Source: Bacteroidales bacterium | Lineage (GTDB): Bacteria; Bacteroidota; Bacteroidia; Bacteroidales; UBA932 | Direction: 5' to 3' | DNA length: 64,000 nucleotides | NCBI GenBank assembly: GCA_017544265.1 | Contig: JAFYEM010000025.1 | Location: 1 to 64,000 of the forward strand | Shown here: positions 9,366-18,710 of the stretch, in pieces | Numbering within the stretch: the first letter of the stretch is position 1 | How the letters are laid out: every line of letters starts with the position of its first letter | The notes under the pieces: generated by a model | Seen by the model: the letters and a program-made list of their open reading frames with translations, nothing else | Told to the model about the DNA's origin: nothing | The model's database searches: none | Position numbers and translations under genes: made by a program

Positions 9366-11156
9366 ATGAAAGATTTCGTAAAAACCACCCTTGCCGTTAT
9401 CTGCGGATTCTTCATACTGCAGATTATCGGATTCATTTTCTTCCTGATGTTCATCATCGGGGCGGCCGCCTCCGGCTCCTCTTCCAACGTGATCCTTCCC
9501 AAGGAAGGCGTACTGGACATGGACTTCTCCAAACTGAATGTCGGGGAGCAGGCCCAGGCGGCAGATTTCAGTCTTTCCAGCCTTCAGTCCATCGGCGATG
9601 AAATGCCCACGGCTATCGGCGTGTGGGATGCTGTCCGCGCAATCAGGATTGCCGCCAAGGATCCCGGCGTGAAGTTTATTTTCCTCCGCGCCGACGAGGC
9701 CGCAGCCGGTATTTCCCATCTCGAGGAAATCCGTGTCGCGCTGTCTGAATTCCGCAAGGAGGGCAAGGCCGTGATTGCATGGACGGAGAATCCTGGCAAC
9801 GGCTCCTATTACCTCGCATCCGTCGCGGACAAGGTCTATATGTCATCATACCATGGCGCGAATTACTCGCTGCTGGGCATTTCCGCGAGGCTTATGTATC
9901 TGAAGGACCTGCTGGACAAGCTTGGTGTCAACATACAGCTTATCCGTCACGGCAAGTACAAATCAGCCGGCGAAATGTATATCAAGAGTTCCCCGAGCCC
10001 GGAAAACATAGAGCAGAACAAGGTTATGGTAGAGTCCATCTGGAAGAGCGTTTCCGGTGCGATGGCCGAGTCACGCGGCATTTCCGAAGAAAAACTCAAC
10101 CAGATTATCGACGACCTGGAACTGCTGCTTCCTGAAGATTTCCTGAGGACCGGGCTTGTGGACAGCCTCTATGACCATGAGGGCCTGATTGCACAGCTCT
10201 GCACACTTGCCGAGGTATCTGAAAAGAAAGACCTTAAATTCATACCATTCGCAGACTATATCACTGCCAAGGTCACTTCCGCAAAACCCGCCAAGTCCAA
10301 AGTTGCGATTATCTTCGCCGACGGAGAGATTGTTGAAAACAAGGATCCCCGCAATATCGATTCCAAGCGTTTTGTCAAGGAAATAGACCAGCTTCGCGAG
10401 GATGAGAGCGTCAAGGCGGTGGTACTCAGGGTGAATTCTCCCGGCGGCAGCGTGCTTGCCTCCGAGAAAATCCGTGCCTCACTGGATCTGCTGCAGGCCG
10501 CAAAGCCCATGGTCGCTTCCTATGGAAACTACGCCGCTTCCGGCGGTTACTGGATTTCCAACGGAGTGGAGAAGATTTACTCCAATACCACCACTCTGAC
10601 CGGTTCAATCGGCGTGTTCAGCATGTTACCCGACTTCGGCGGCGTTGCGAAGAATATTGCCCACGTCAATTTCTATCCCATCAATTCCAACAAGCACAGC
10701 GACATGTTCTCGCTGGTGCGTCCGTTGGATGCGCAGGAGACTGCCTATATGCAGGGTTCCGTCGAGGATATTTACGACAGGTTCGTGAATCTTGTGGCTG
10801 AAGGCAGGTCTATGGAGACTGACGCTGTGGACGCCATCGCCCAGGGCCGCGTATGGACTGGCTCAGACGCCCTCGGCATCGGCCTGGTCGATGAACTCGG
10901 CACCCTCTCTGATGCGGTTGCCTATGCAGCTTCACTCGCCGGTCTTGAGAACGAGTCTGACTACAGCACTCTGGCTGTTCCCAAGCCTCTGACTCCTTTC
11001 GAGACCCTCCTGGAAACTATGGGCCAGACAAACAAAGAGCCCGACATCCTTGCCGGAACACCGTTCGAGGGATTCTCCGCCGCCGTCAGGAGGGCTGTCA
11101 GCGGGGAACCGTCAGCAGTATATGCCAGATTACCTTACGACATCACTATCAAATGA
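9366..11156 (+). CDS. sppA: Signal peptide peptidase SppA, 67 kDa (long) type
   Basis: The 596-residue membrane peptidase degrades cleaved signal peptides. One N-terminal membrane segment (about 8-35) anchors two ClpP/crotonase-like repeats. The catalytic lysine is in HGKYKSAGEMY (Lys199) and the nucleophile serine in NYAASGGYW (Ser392), with VNSPGGSVLASE before it; the spacing matches the long E. coli enzyme, in which each repeat supplies one residue. It ends in an ATGA overlap with a GH3 gene, so the two are probably translated together although their functions are not obviously linked. Confidence 0.93.
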   Translation: MKDFVKTTLAVICGFFILQIIGFIFFLMFIIGAAASGSSSNVILPKEGVLDMDFSKLNVGEQAQAADFSLSSLQSIGDEMPTAIGVWDAVRAIRIAAKDPGVKFIFLRADEAAAGISHLEEIRVALSEFRKEGKAVIAWTENPGNGSYYLASVADKVYMSSYHGANYSLLGISARLMYLKDLLDKLGVNIQLIRHGKYKSAGEMYIKSSPSPENIEQNKVMVESIWKSVSGAMAESRGISEEKLNQIIDDLELLLPEDFLRTGLVDSLYDHEGLIAQLCTLAEVSEKKDLKFIPFADYITAKVTSAKPAKSKVAIIFADGEIVENKDPRNIDSKRFVKEIDQLREDESVKAVVLRVNSPGGSVLASEKIRASLDLLQAAKPMVASYGNYAASGGYWISNGVEKIYSNTTTLTGSIGVFSMLPDFGGVAKNIAHVNFYPINSNKHSDMFSLVRPLDAQETAYMQGSVEDIYDRFVNLVAEGRSMETDAVDAIAQGRVWTGSDALGIGLVDELGTLSDAVAYAASLAGLENESDYSTLAVPKPLTPFETLLETMGQTNKEPDILAGTPFEGFSAAVRRAVSGEPSAVYARLPYDITIK

Positions 11157-13363
11157 GAAAAATAGTTCTTTTTGCTGCGGCGGCCCTGATGGCTGCCGCT
11201 TGCGTAAACCGTAGCAAACTGCCGGTCTATCTCGACCAGACCAAGGATATTTCCCTTCGTGTCGAGGATGCTCTTTCCCGTCTTACCACTGAGGAAAAAG
11301 TGGCGATGGTACACGCCCAGTCCAAATTCTCGTCGCCCGGCGTGCCGCGGCTCGGGATTCCTGAAGTCTGGTGTACCGACGGTCCCCACGGTATACGTCC
11401 TGAGGTGCTTTGGGACGAGTGGGACCAGGCCGGATGGACTAATGATTCCTGCACGGCCTTCCCTGCCCTTTCGGCGCTTTCGGCAACCTGGGACAGGGGG
11501 CTTTCGCGGCTTTACGGCGACTGCATAGGCCAGGAGGCCCGTTACCGTGAAAAAGACGTGCTGCTCGGCCCCGGAGTCAACATCTGCCGCACTCCTCTTA
11601 ACGGCCGTACATTCGAATATATGGGCGAGGATCCCTACCTTGCCGCCCAGATGGTCGTCCCTTATGTAAAGGGCGTACAGGAGAACGGCGTGGCTGCCTG
11701 CGTAAAGCATTTTGCAGTTAACAATCAGGAAACCCGCCGTACCCAGACTAATTCGAATGTGGACGACAGGACACTGTACGAGATTTACCTCCCCGCTTTC
11801 GAGGCTGCTGTCAAGGAAGGCGGCGCATGGGCGGTCATGGGCTCTTACAATCTCTATAACGGGCAGTACAACTGCCATAACAAAGTCCTTCTTCAGGATA
11901 TTCTGAAAGGGGAGTGGGGCTTTGACGGAGTGGTTATTTCCGACTGGGGCGGCTGCCGCGACGACGACGAGGCCATACTCTACGGACTCGATATGGAATA
12001 CGGCACCTGGACTGACGGCCTTCACAGCGGTGCTTCCAACGGCTATGACTGTTACCATCTCGCAAACCCCTATCTGGAACGTATCCGTGACGGGAGGGTC
12101 GGTACCGATGAACTGGATGACAAGGTCCGCAGGATTCTGAGGCTTATTTTCCGTACCGCTATGAACGGCGACAAGCCTTTCGGTACGTTCAACAGCCCTG
12201 AGCATTATGCGGCTGCACGCAAGATTGCCGCTGAAGGTACTGTGCTCCTGTACAACAACGGAGTGCTGCCTCTGCCCGAGAAGCCGGAAGGCAAGATTCT
12301 CGTGGTGGGTGAAAATGCTATCAAGAAAATGGTCGTTGGCGGCGGCAGTTCCAATCTCAAGACCAAGTATGAAGTTTCTCCCCTGGAGGCTTTCAAGGCA
12401 CTCTGGGGTGACGCCGTGGTCTATGAAAGGGGTTATGTGGGCGATGTCTCCACTTCGTACAACAAGGTGTCCACTGGGCAGGACCTGAGCGATCCCCGGA
12501 GTTCTTTCGAACTCCTTTCAGATGCCATCGCAGCTGCAAGTGACGCCCGCTACGTCATTTTCGTCGGCGGACTCAACAAGAGCAAGAACCAGGATAACGA
12601 AAGTACCGACAAACTGGATATATGCCTGCCTTATGGTCAGGCAGATGTGATTGAAGCTCTTGCCGAAGTCGCTCCCGACATGGTCGTGGTGAATATTTCA
12701 GGCTCCCCGGTAGCCCTTCCTTTCGAAGGAAAGGTGGGTGCGATAGTCCAGGGCTGGTATGGCGGCAGCGAGAGCGGAAACGCCCTTGCAGACGTTATCT
12801 CCGGAAAAGTCAATCCTTCCGGAAAACTGCCTTTCACCGTGCCTGCAGCACTTTCCGACGGACCGTTGAAGACCGAGCGCCAGTATCCCGGCATCGCCCC
12901 CGAAGATGGCTCCGGAATATGGCAGGAATACTACGACGAGGGAGTTTTCGTCGGATATCGCTGGTATGATTCGAAGGAAATCAAGCCTCTCTATGCTTTC
13001 GGTCATGGACTCAGTTACACCACTTTCGACTATTCCGGACTGAGGCTTTCCCGTAACGGTAAAAAAGTAAAACTCAGCCTGAAGCTCCGCAACAGCGGTG
13101 ACCGTGCCGGCGCTGAAGTCGTGCAGGTCTATGTCTCCGCCCCTGAAGGCGGTCCCGAGCGTCCGCTGAAGGAACTCAAGGGTTTCGAGAAGGTCTATCT
13201 TGAGCCAGGAGAGTCCAAAATCGTGGAAATGATTCTGGACTCCCGTGCATTCAGCTATTTCGACGCTCCTTCGCACAAGTGGACCGTCGTTCCCGGAACC
13301 TACTCAATACTTGCCGGTTCCGCCTCCGACGATATCCGCCTCGAAGGCTCCGTAAAACTGTAG
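11153..13363 (+). CDS. Glycoside hydrolase family 3 beta-glucosidase-like lipoprotein
   Basis: The 736-residue protein starts with a lipoprotein signal (MRKIVLFAAAALMAAAC), so it is likely anchored outside the inner membrane. The GH3 barrel has KHFAVNNQETRR and the nucleophile motif VVISDWGG (Asp264); the C-terminal sandwich begins near LLYNNGVLPLP, and a fibronectin-III-like domain closes the protein (about 640-730). Architecture fits beta-glucosidases and beta-xylosidases; the exact sugar cannot be read. It follows sppA with an ATGA overlap and is not beside any SusCD pair. Confidence 0.88.
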   Translation: MRKIVLFAAAALMAAACVNRSKLPVYLDQTKDISLRVEDALSRLTTEEKVAMVHAQSKFSSPGVPRLGIPEVWCTDGPHGIRPEVLWDEWDQAGWTNDSCTAFPALSALSATWDRGLSRLYGDCIGQEARYREKDVLLGPGVNICRTPLNGRTFEYMGEDPYLAAQMVVPYVKGVQENGVAACVKHFAVNNQETRRTQTNSNVDDRTLYEIYLPAFEAAVKEGGAWAVMGSYNLYNGQYNCHNKVLLQDILKGEWGFDGVVISDWGGCRDDDEAILYGLDMEYGTWTDGLHSGASNGYDCYHLANPYLERIRDGRVGTDELDDKVRRILRLIFRTAMNGDKPFGTFNSPEHYAAARKIAAEGTVLLYNNGVLPLPEKPEGKILVVGENAIKKMVVGGGSSNLKTKYEVSPLEAFKALWGDAVVYERGYVGDVSTSYNKVSTGQDLSDPRSSFELLSDAIAAASDARYVIFVGGLNKSKNQDNESTDKLDICLPYGQADVIEALAEVAPDMVVVNISGSPVALPFEGKVGAIVQGWYGGSESGNALADVISGKVNPSGKLPFTVPAALSDGPLKTERQYPGIAPEDGSGIWQEYYDEGVFVGYRWYDSKEIKPLYAFGHGLSYTTFDYSGLRLSRNGKKVKLSLKLRNSGDRAGAEVVQVYVSAPEGGPERPLKELKGFEKVYLEPGESKIVEMILDSRAFSYFDAPSHKWTVVPGTYSILAGSASDDIRLEGSVKL

Positions 13364-13393
13364 AGTAAGGGGCTATTATTCTATAGCCCTACT
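13364..13393. terminator. Shared hairpin between convergent genes
   Basis: GGGCTAT (13370-13376) pairs with ATAGCCC (13383-13389), extended by AGTA/TACT. It occupies the whole gap between the GH3 stop and the pepD stop and could end transcription on both strands, though no long U-run follows. Confidence 0.5.
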
Positions 13394-14846
13394 TTACAGG
13401 AACGTTCTCCAGGACGGCTTTGAGATATTTCCAGGTGCGTTCCACAGAGTCGATTTTGACCCTTTCGTCCGGAGAGTGCGGATGCACGATGGTCGGACCT
13501 ACGGAAACCATCTCCCAAGCGGGATACTTGGCCCCCATGATGGCACATTCAAGGCCGCCGTGGGTGGCCATTATCTTCATGTCGCGTCCATAGACCTTCT
13601 TGAACTGCTCCATCATAATCTTGTTCATGGGAGTGTCGAGTTTCGGCGCCCAGCCGCTGTAGCCGCCGGCGAAGGAGATTTCAGCTCCTGCGAGTTCGAA
13701 GATGCAGCGGACTCTTTCAGCGAGGTCTGCCTTTGCTGAATCCACTGCACTGCGCATCAGGGAGTGGACGGTCAGATGGCCTTTTGCAGTGCGTACGATG
13801 GCCATGTTGATGGAGGTTTCTGTGAGGCCTTCCATGCTCTGGCTCATGCGGATGACTCCGGAAGGGCAGGCAATCATTGCCTTGACGGCACGGAGCATCA
13901 CACCGGGAGCGATATAGCGGGCAGCCGGTTTAGACTGCTTTTCATAGAACATTACTGCTGAGGGGTCGCTCTCCTTGAATTCGTTTTTGACCTCGGCGAA
14001 GATGTTCTCCACTATGGACTTGACTTCTTTGCTCTCCTTTGAGGGAACCAGTATTTCGGCGCAGGCCTCGAAGGGGATGGCGTTGCGGAGCGAACCTCCG
14101 GTGAAATCGGCGACTTTCACGCCGTGCTTTTCCAGAAGCGGGAGAAGGATACGGCAGACAATCTTGTTGGCATTTGCCCTGTAGAGGGAAATGTCCATGC
14201 CGGAATGGCCGCCCTGGAGGCCTTTGACAGTGAGTTTGTAGCCCACGTAGCCTTCGGGGGTCTTTGTGGTGCGGTAGCGCCAGTCTGCTTTCGCGTCCAG
14301 GCCGCCGGCGCATCCTACACAGAGTTCGCCTTCTTCCTCGGAGTCGAGGTTCATCAGAATATCGCCTTTGAGCACGCCCGGGCGGAGTTCGTTTGCTCCG
14401 GTCATGCCGGTCTCTTCGTCATAGGTGGCAAGTACCTCGATTGGACCGTGTTTTACGCTCTTGTCTTCGAGAACGGACAGCGCGAGGGCTATGCCTATTC
14501 CGTTGTCTGCTCCGAGAGTGGTGCCTTCGGCGGCGACCCAGCCGTCCACAATCTTGGTTTTGATGGGGTCGGTGAGGAAGTCATGGACGGTATCGGCGGT
14601 CTTCTGCGGGACCATGTCCATGTGGCCCTGGAGGATGACGCCTTTGCGGTTTTCGAAACCGGGTGTGGCGGGAACCCGGATGATGATGTTCCCGGTTTCA
14701 TCTTTAATGGTCTCGAAACCGTGGGACTTGCCCCAGTTGTACAGGTATTCGATTACTTTTCCTTCATGTTTAGAAGGGCGCGGAATCTGGGTGAGCGCAT
14801 GGAAATTGTTCCATACCACCTTAGGCTCAAGGTCTTTTATTGTCAT
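13389..14846 (-). CDS. pepD: Aminoacyl-histidine dipeptidase PepD (M20 family)
   Basis: The 485-residue metallopeptidase hydrolyses Xaa-His and related dipeptides in the cytoplasm. Metal ligands are visible in LQGHMDMVPQ and GTTLGADNGIGIA, with TYDEETGMTGA supplying the catalytic Glu pair, NLDSEEEGELCVG and a late VGPTIVHPHSPDERV. The middle dimerisation domain is present, giving the normal PepD length. It is the last gene of a three-gene unit, eight bases after DUF4831. Confidence 0.93.
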   Translation of the reverse strand: MTIKDLEPKVVWNNFHALTQIPRPSKHEGKVIEYLYNWGKSHGFETIKDETGNIIIRVPATPGFENRKGVILQGHMDMVPQKTADTVHDFLTDPIKTKIVDGWVAAEGTTLGADNGIGIALALSVLEDKSVKHGPIEVLATYDEETGMTGANELRPGVLKGDILMNLDSEEEGELCVGCAGGLDAKADWRYRTTKTPEGYVGYKLTVKGLQGGHSGMDISLYRANANKIVCRILLPLLEKHGVKVADFTGGSLRNAIPFEACAEILVPSKESKEVKSIVENIFAEVKNEFKESDPSAVMFYEKQSKPAARYIAPGVMLRAVKAMIACPSGVIRMSQSMEGLTETSINMAIVRTAKGHLTVHSLMRSAVDSAKADLAERVRCIFELAGAEISFAGGYSGWAPKLDTPMNKIMMEQFKKVYGRDMKIMATHGGLECAIMGAKYPAWEMVSVGPTIVHPHSPDERVKIDSVERTWKYLKAVLENVPVK

Positions 14847-14854
14847 GGTTCTAT

Positions 14855-15844
14855 TTATTTAACAGGATACTTTGCTATTCTTCCAAGTTGATAGACAGGA
14901 ACTGATGCGTTCATTACTACTTCGTCGCCGGTTATTATGGACACTGACGACACTGCCGGAATCCGGTAATATACCACGGCGCCCTTGTATGGCTTGCTTT
15001 CTTCACCGGCCGCCGGCACCGGAGCTGTCTGTATGTCTATATAATAAATGGTACCTTCGTCGGCGGAGGAATCCAGCAGCCCGTTCTCATCGCTGACGCG
15101 GAAAAGGGGGAGGGTGGCGGTCGCTTCGGAGGGCTCCACTTCAAAACAGCGGCTGATGGTCTCCTTGACGCTGTAGCCTGTGAAAAGGCTCAGATACTCT
15201 TTTTCAACTTTGTCCAGGTACTCCAGCGCGGCTCCGAGAGCTTCTCCGCTGAAGGTGGCGTCGGTGTTCCCGGTAGCAATGTTGAATTTCTCGCTGCGGG
15301 CTTTCAGCAGCATGTCGGCGGCCTCGCGGGCTCTCTCTTCCAGGCTTCTCTTTACGACAATCTCCTGCTCCACGGGAATCTGCTCGAAGGTACTGTCCGT
15401 CTGGACTATCTTGTAGAAAGTTTTCTTTTCGGTCCGGAGGGCGGATGTAATGCCTTTCTCGCCGAAGCGGTCCCTCTCTTCGGGGCGGAAGCGCCAGACG
15501 GCTTCACCGGCTTCGGCTTTGTCGCGGAATGCTACCAGCCCTTCGGCGTTCAGCGCAAGGCAGGTGTTGAGGGCTTTGGCGTCTACGGTAAAGACAGAAG
15601 ACAGATCGGCGCGTACTGCCGGGGTTATGCGCATCTCTTTCAGAGTAGTCTTTTCCGAGTCAAAGGTGCGTACTTCCAGACCGAGCAGTTTCTCGGCATA
15701 GGCTGCATAAGGTCCTGCGAAGAAGGTTTCTTTCTCTGCGGTGACGGAAACCTGGATGGATGTAAGTGGAAGGGTGTATTCCACCTGGGCGTGGGCAGTG
15801 AGGCTTGCGACGATGGCTGCCGCTATGATTGCTGTTCTTTTCAT
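14855..15844 (-). CDS. DUF4831 family exported protein
   Basis: This 329-residue protein has a cleavable signal peptide (MKRTAIIAAAIVASLTAHA) and the beginning VEYTLPLTSIQVSVTAEKETFFAGPYAAYAEKLLG, which is characteristic of the Bacteroidota-specific DUF4831 family. The function is unknown; it is probably periplasmic. The ATG at 15844 overlaps the acyltransferase stop by ATGA; a TTG two codons earlier is in frame but unnecessary. Its place between a lipid acyltransferase and a dipeptidase suggests only co-expression, not a role. Confidence 0.8.
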   Translation of the reverse strand: MKRTAIIAAAIVASLTAHAQVEYTLPLTSIQVSVTAEKETFFAGPYAAYAEKLLGLEVRTFDSEKTTLKEMRITPAVRADLSSVFTVDAKALNTCLALNAEGLVAFRDKAEAGEAVWRFRPEERDRFGEKGITSALRTEKKTFYKIVQTDSTFEQIPVEQEIVVKRSLEERAREAADMLLKARSEKFNIATGNTDATFSGEALGAALEYLDKVEKEYLSLFTGYSVKETISRCFEVEPSEATATLPLFRVSDENGLLDSSADEGTIYYIDIQTAPVPAAGEESKPYKGAVVYYRIPAVSSVSIITGDEVVMNASVPVYQLGRIAKYPVK

Positions 15845-16752
15845 TTCCAACGTTTGTGAGTCCAGAGGTAGTTATAGGGCTGTTCTTTTATATTTTCTTC
15901 GAGCCGGTCGTAATAGGCCCTGAGAAGTTCTTCAATTTCCATTGAGGAGGCGTCTTCGGCGATGGTCTCGAACGTCATCCTGTAGTGCCAGCTTTCCGAG
16001 GCGTCCCAACGGATGAACAGTACCGGCATGGAGAGTTTCCGCGCTATCGCAAGCGCCCCGCCCATAGCTCTGGTGGGCTGGCTCAGGAATTCTCCGATGT
16101 CATAGGGCTTGGCGATATTGTGGAAGGGGTACTGGTCATTGTTGAATATATATAAGGTAGGGACGTTTCGGCGAGAGAGGGCGTAACGCAGCACATTTTC
16201 TGTTTCTATGTAGCCGTCGAAGCCGCGATGCCTCACAAGGGCTGTGCGGAAGCGTCCGAACACTTCGTCCCATGCGCCCGATTTCATCTTCCTGTAAACC
16301 ACGCAGATATCTTTGGGGTCCACCGTTATCGGGCCTTTCATGTCCAGTATGGCGCCCATGAGTTCCCAGTTGCCGCAGTGGGAATTCAGAAGCATAACGC
16401 TCTTCCCCTTTGCGTAGAGATCATTGACCGTCTGCGGATTGGTGCATTCGAGAAGGCCCGACTTTGCAAAGCGTTTCTCTCCTCTTGGCCCGCGGCAGCC
16501 CGTGAACCAGATGGCCTGGGTAATAAGGTCGGCTATGTGAAGATAGGACTGGTCGGCAATCTTTCCGAGTTCCTTGTATTTCTTTTCCGGGAAACTCCTT
16601 GCCAGATTTATCATCATCACCCTCTCCCTGTAATGCATCAACTTCTGCATAAACCATTTCACAAGGCCGGAGGCCCTGCGGTGAAATCCTGCAGGAAGAT
16701 GTCCCAGGAGCCTGAGCACCCCTTCTCCCAAAACTGATCCGACTGTCTTCAT
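15841..16752 (-). CDS. LpxL/HtrB-like lipid acyltransferase
   Basis: The 303-residue protein belongs to the lipid A biosynthesis acyltransferase family, which transfers secondary acyl chains to lipid A at the inner membrane. The catalytic HxxxxE/D motif is in LLNSHCGNWELMG, and the ARSFPEKKYKEL and GGALAIARKLSMPVLFIRWD blocks fit the family. A weak N-terminal hydrophobic stretch (about 8-25) could be the membrane anchor. It heads the operon with DUF4831 and pepD from the TATATTTG promoter at 16773-16780. Some Bacteroidota relatives acylate other lipids such as ornithine lipids, so the acceptor is uncertain. Confidence 0.85.
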   Translation of the reverse strand: MKTVGSVLGEGVLRLLGHLPAGFHRRASGLVKWFMQKLMHYRERVMMINLARSFPEKKYKELGKIADQSYLHIADLITQAIWFTGCRGPRGEKRFAKSGLLECTNPQTVNDLYAKGKSVMLLNSHCGNWELMGAILDMKGPITVDPKDICVVYRKMKSGAWDEVFGRFRTALVRHRGFDGYIETENVLRYALSRRNVPTLYIFNNDQYPFHNIAKPYDIGEFLSQPTRAMGGALAIARKLSMPVLFIRWDASESWHYRMTFETIAEDASSMEIEELLRAYYDRLEENIKEQPYNYLWTHKRWK

Positions 16753-16772
16753 TATATTCCGGCAAATCTTTG

Positions 16773-16780
16773 CAAATATA
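16773..16780 (-). promoter_or_regulatory. -7 promoter element of the acyltransferase operon
   Basis: The minus strand reads TATATTTG 20 bases upstream of the acyltransferase ATG. Between it and the palindromic element at 16838 nothing else is recognisable. Confidence 0.6.
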
Positions 16781-16837
16781 ATAAAAACAATGGAAATATC
16801 CCTTCCTGCTGTTGATATGTATCCCTTTTAGGAAAGA

Positions 16838-16967
16838 TGAAAAAATAACCTGCATCACTTTCCCTGCCGTCGCCCTCCGGGCGACCCCTCCCAACTTTGT
16901 TGGGTCCCTCCCACTTATGATGCCGTGGGTGGCACAGGCGATGATAGTGATGCAGGTTATTATTTCA
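16838..16967. repeat. Palindromic intergenic element, copy A
   Basis: A 130-base element lies between divergent promoters in the only gene-free gap above 300 bases (16753-17060). Its ends are 22-base inverted repeats (16838-16859 and 16946-16967) with 21 matches, both containing AACCTGCATCACT. Inside are GTCGCCC/GGGCGAC, CCCAAC/GTTGGG and TGCC/GGCA hairpins separated by CCCTCCCA motifs. The core aligns, in reverse orientation, with the element at 48415-48535, while the terminal repeats are largely different. No ORF, transposase or target duplication is evident. Confidence 0.75.
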
Positions 16968-17000
16968 CCATAACTTATCAATAATTTTTGCATATTTTTT

Positions 17001-17030
17001 TTGCACAATAAAAATTTTGTTATACCTTTG
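17001..17030 (+). promoter_or_regulatory. Promoter of the ABC transporter/GntR operon
   Basis: TTG at 17001-17003 and TACCTTTG at 17023-17030 are 19 bases apart, the ideal Bacteroidota -33/-7 arrangement. The predicted start falls inside the palindromic operator at 17033-17054. Confidence 0.75.
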
Positions 17031-17032
17031 CG

Positions 17033-17054
17033 GTGTACTAATAAACTAATACAC
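17033..17054. promoter_or_regulatory. Probable GntR (YtrA-type) operator
   Basis: GTGTACTAAT and ACTAATACAC form a 22-base imperfect palindrome with a two-base centre (eight of ten arm positions match). It covers the predicted transcription start and ends six bases before the first gene. The operon encodes a YtrA-like GntR repressor, and such regulators are known to bind GTGTA-type palindromes, so autoregulation is the likely role. Confidence 0.65.
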
Positions 17055-17060
17055 TACGCA

Positions 17061-17891
17061 ATGATAAAAATCAGCAATCTGAGTTTCAGCTACGGCTCCA
17101 AGAGCGTACTGAAAAACATTTCAATGGAACTCTCCGACGGGGGTATTTACGGCCTCCTCGGAGAGAACGGAGTGGGGAAGACAACGCTTCTCACTCTGCT
17201 TGCAGGTTTGAAGAAACCTAAGATGGGCTGGATTTCCGTCGATGGCGCCGCGCCGTCCGACCGCCTGCCTTCAATGCTATCCGATATGTACTATCTTCCT
17301 GACGAGGTGGCTCCGGTGAGGGCCAAAGCCTCCGACTTTGCATCCGAGACTGGTGTTTTCTATCCGCGGTTCTCGAAAGAGAAGTTCCTGGAAATCATGG
17401 CCGAGTTCGAGACCGACCCTCTCCAGCGTATGGATACCATGTCCGCCGGACAGCTCAAGAAGACTTACATCGCTTTCGCCCTTGCAACGGGCGTGAAGCA
17501 TTATCTTATGGACGAGCCTACCAATGGTCTTGACATTCCTTCCAAGACTCAGTTCCGCAAGGCGGTTATGCGCCATACCCCGGACGATTCCATCCTGGTG
17601 ATTTCCACCCATCAGGTCCGCGACCTTGAAGACATCATAGACCCTGTCATCATCCTGGACCGTGAGGAGGTGCTTCTGAATGCCAGCCTGCAGCAGATTT
17701 CCGACAAACTCTTCTTTGACTACGGCAGGGAGATCCGTCCCGAGGCCCTCTATCTCGAACAGACTCCCGGCGGGTGCATCCAGGTCTATCCGAATACAGG
17801 CGACAAGGAGAGCAAAGTCAATCTCGAGGCTCTGTTCAATACTGTGCACAAGCACAAAGAACTTGTTTCATCCATGTTCAACACTAAATAA
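17061..17891 (+). CDS. ABC transporter ATP-binding protein
   Basis: The 276-residue ATPase has Walker A GLLGENGVGKTT (about 31-42), a signature motif in MSAGQLKKT, Walker B HYLMDEPTNGLD and the switch histidine in VISTHQVRDLED. A longer frame opens at 17001, but that start lies in the promoter, so ATG 17061 is used. It pairs with the permease ten bases downstream and resembles YtrB/BcrA-type exporters regulated by GntR proteins. Its substrate could be an antimicrobial or cell-wall-active compound, by analogy with YtrA-controlled operons; this is inference. Confidence 0.88.
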   Translation: MIKISNLSFSYGSKSVLKNISMELSDGGIYGLLGENGVGKTTLLTLLAGLKKPKMGWISVDGAAPSDRLPSMLSDMYYLPDEVAPVRAKASDFASETGVFYPRFSKEKFLEIMAEFETDPLQRMDTMSAGQLKKTYIAFALATGVKHYLMDEPTNGLDIPSKTQFRKAVMRHTPDDSILVISTHQVRDLEDIIDPVIILDREEVLLNASLQQISDKLFFDYGREIRPEALYLEQTPGGCIQVYPNTGDKESKVNLEALFNTVHKHKELVSSMFNTK

Positions 17892-17900
17892 TCACGAGCT

Positions 17901-18710
17901 ATGAACAATACATTCAACGGCGGAAGATTTCTCAATTTCTTCCTTTATGATATAAAGAGCATAGGCCGTCGTCACGCTTTTGCGGCAATGATGCTCGGCG
18001 GGGCGGGATTGGTTCTGTATGCCATTTCAGTAGTGTTGAGCCTGGTATTTTCGCAGAAGTGGGGAACCCCGCCCGAGCCTGCCCGCTGGGTTGTATTCTC
18101 CTTCGCGAGCCTTGCCTTCGTCTTCTATCAGACACAGACTTACGGCTTCCTGACCGAAAAACGTGCTTCCAGCGCTTACCTGATGCTTCCGGCTTCCAAT
18201 CTGGAGAAGTTCCTTTCCATGATGCTGAACACCCTGATCGTGCTTCCGGTGCTGTTCTTCGGCATGTATTTCCTGATTGACTGGGTACTGTCTCTTCTGG
18301 ACCCGAACTACGGTGCTACCTTGGCATCCAGGTTCTACACTATGGCCAGTTCTGTAATTGAAGGCGCGAGCCTGGCTGCAAGTGGCCCGATAGTGCTTCA
18401 CATCGTTCTCGGTTTCCTTGGAAGTGCGTTCGTCAGCCTTCTCTACTTTCTGCTATGCGGACTCCTTTTCCAGAAACGCAAGGTCGGTTACGCCATACTG
18501 ATCCTCCTTGGAATCAATATAGTTTTCTCTCCCCTTGGAATGTGGATATTTTCATCCATCGGCAATTCAGTGGCGACCATGACCATGTCAGAGGAAGTGA
18601 TCAACAGCTTTGCCAATTCATTAATCTTCACGAGCCACTCGGTGCATCTGCTGCTGATAGGAGGACTCGGTACCGGCATTTATTTCAGACTTAAAAACAT
18701 TGCGCAATGA
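17901..18710 (+). CDS. ABC-2 type membrane permease subunit
   Basis: A 269-residue protein with about six hydrophobic segments (near 24-45, 60-77, 105-130, 152-180, 188-215 and 240-262) and no soluble domain, so an inner-membrane permease. There is no strong sequence motif, but its position immediately after the ATPase and overlapping the GntR gene by ATGA identifies it as the partner subunit. Confidence 0.75.
   Translation: MNNTFNGGRFLNFFLYDIKSIGRRHAFAAMMLGGAGLVLYAISVVLSLVFSQKWGTPPEPARWVVFSFASLAFVFYQTQTYGFLTEKRASSAYLMLPASNLEKFLSMMLNTLIVLPVLFFGMYFLIDWVLSLLDPNYGATLASRFYTMASSVIEGASLAASGPIVLHIVLGFLGSAFVSLLYFLLCGLLFQKRKVGYAILILLGINIVFSPLGMWIFSSIGNSVATMTMSEEVINSFANSLIFTSHSVHLLLIGGLGTGIYFRLKNIAQ

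Noticed and set aside
16838..16967. Element A as an insertion sequence or integron cassette
   Set aside because: No transposase or integrase is inside or next to it, and the ends are different from those of element B; a non-autonomous palindrome is the safer description.
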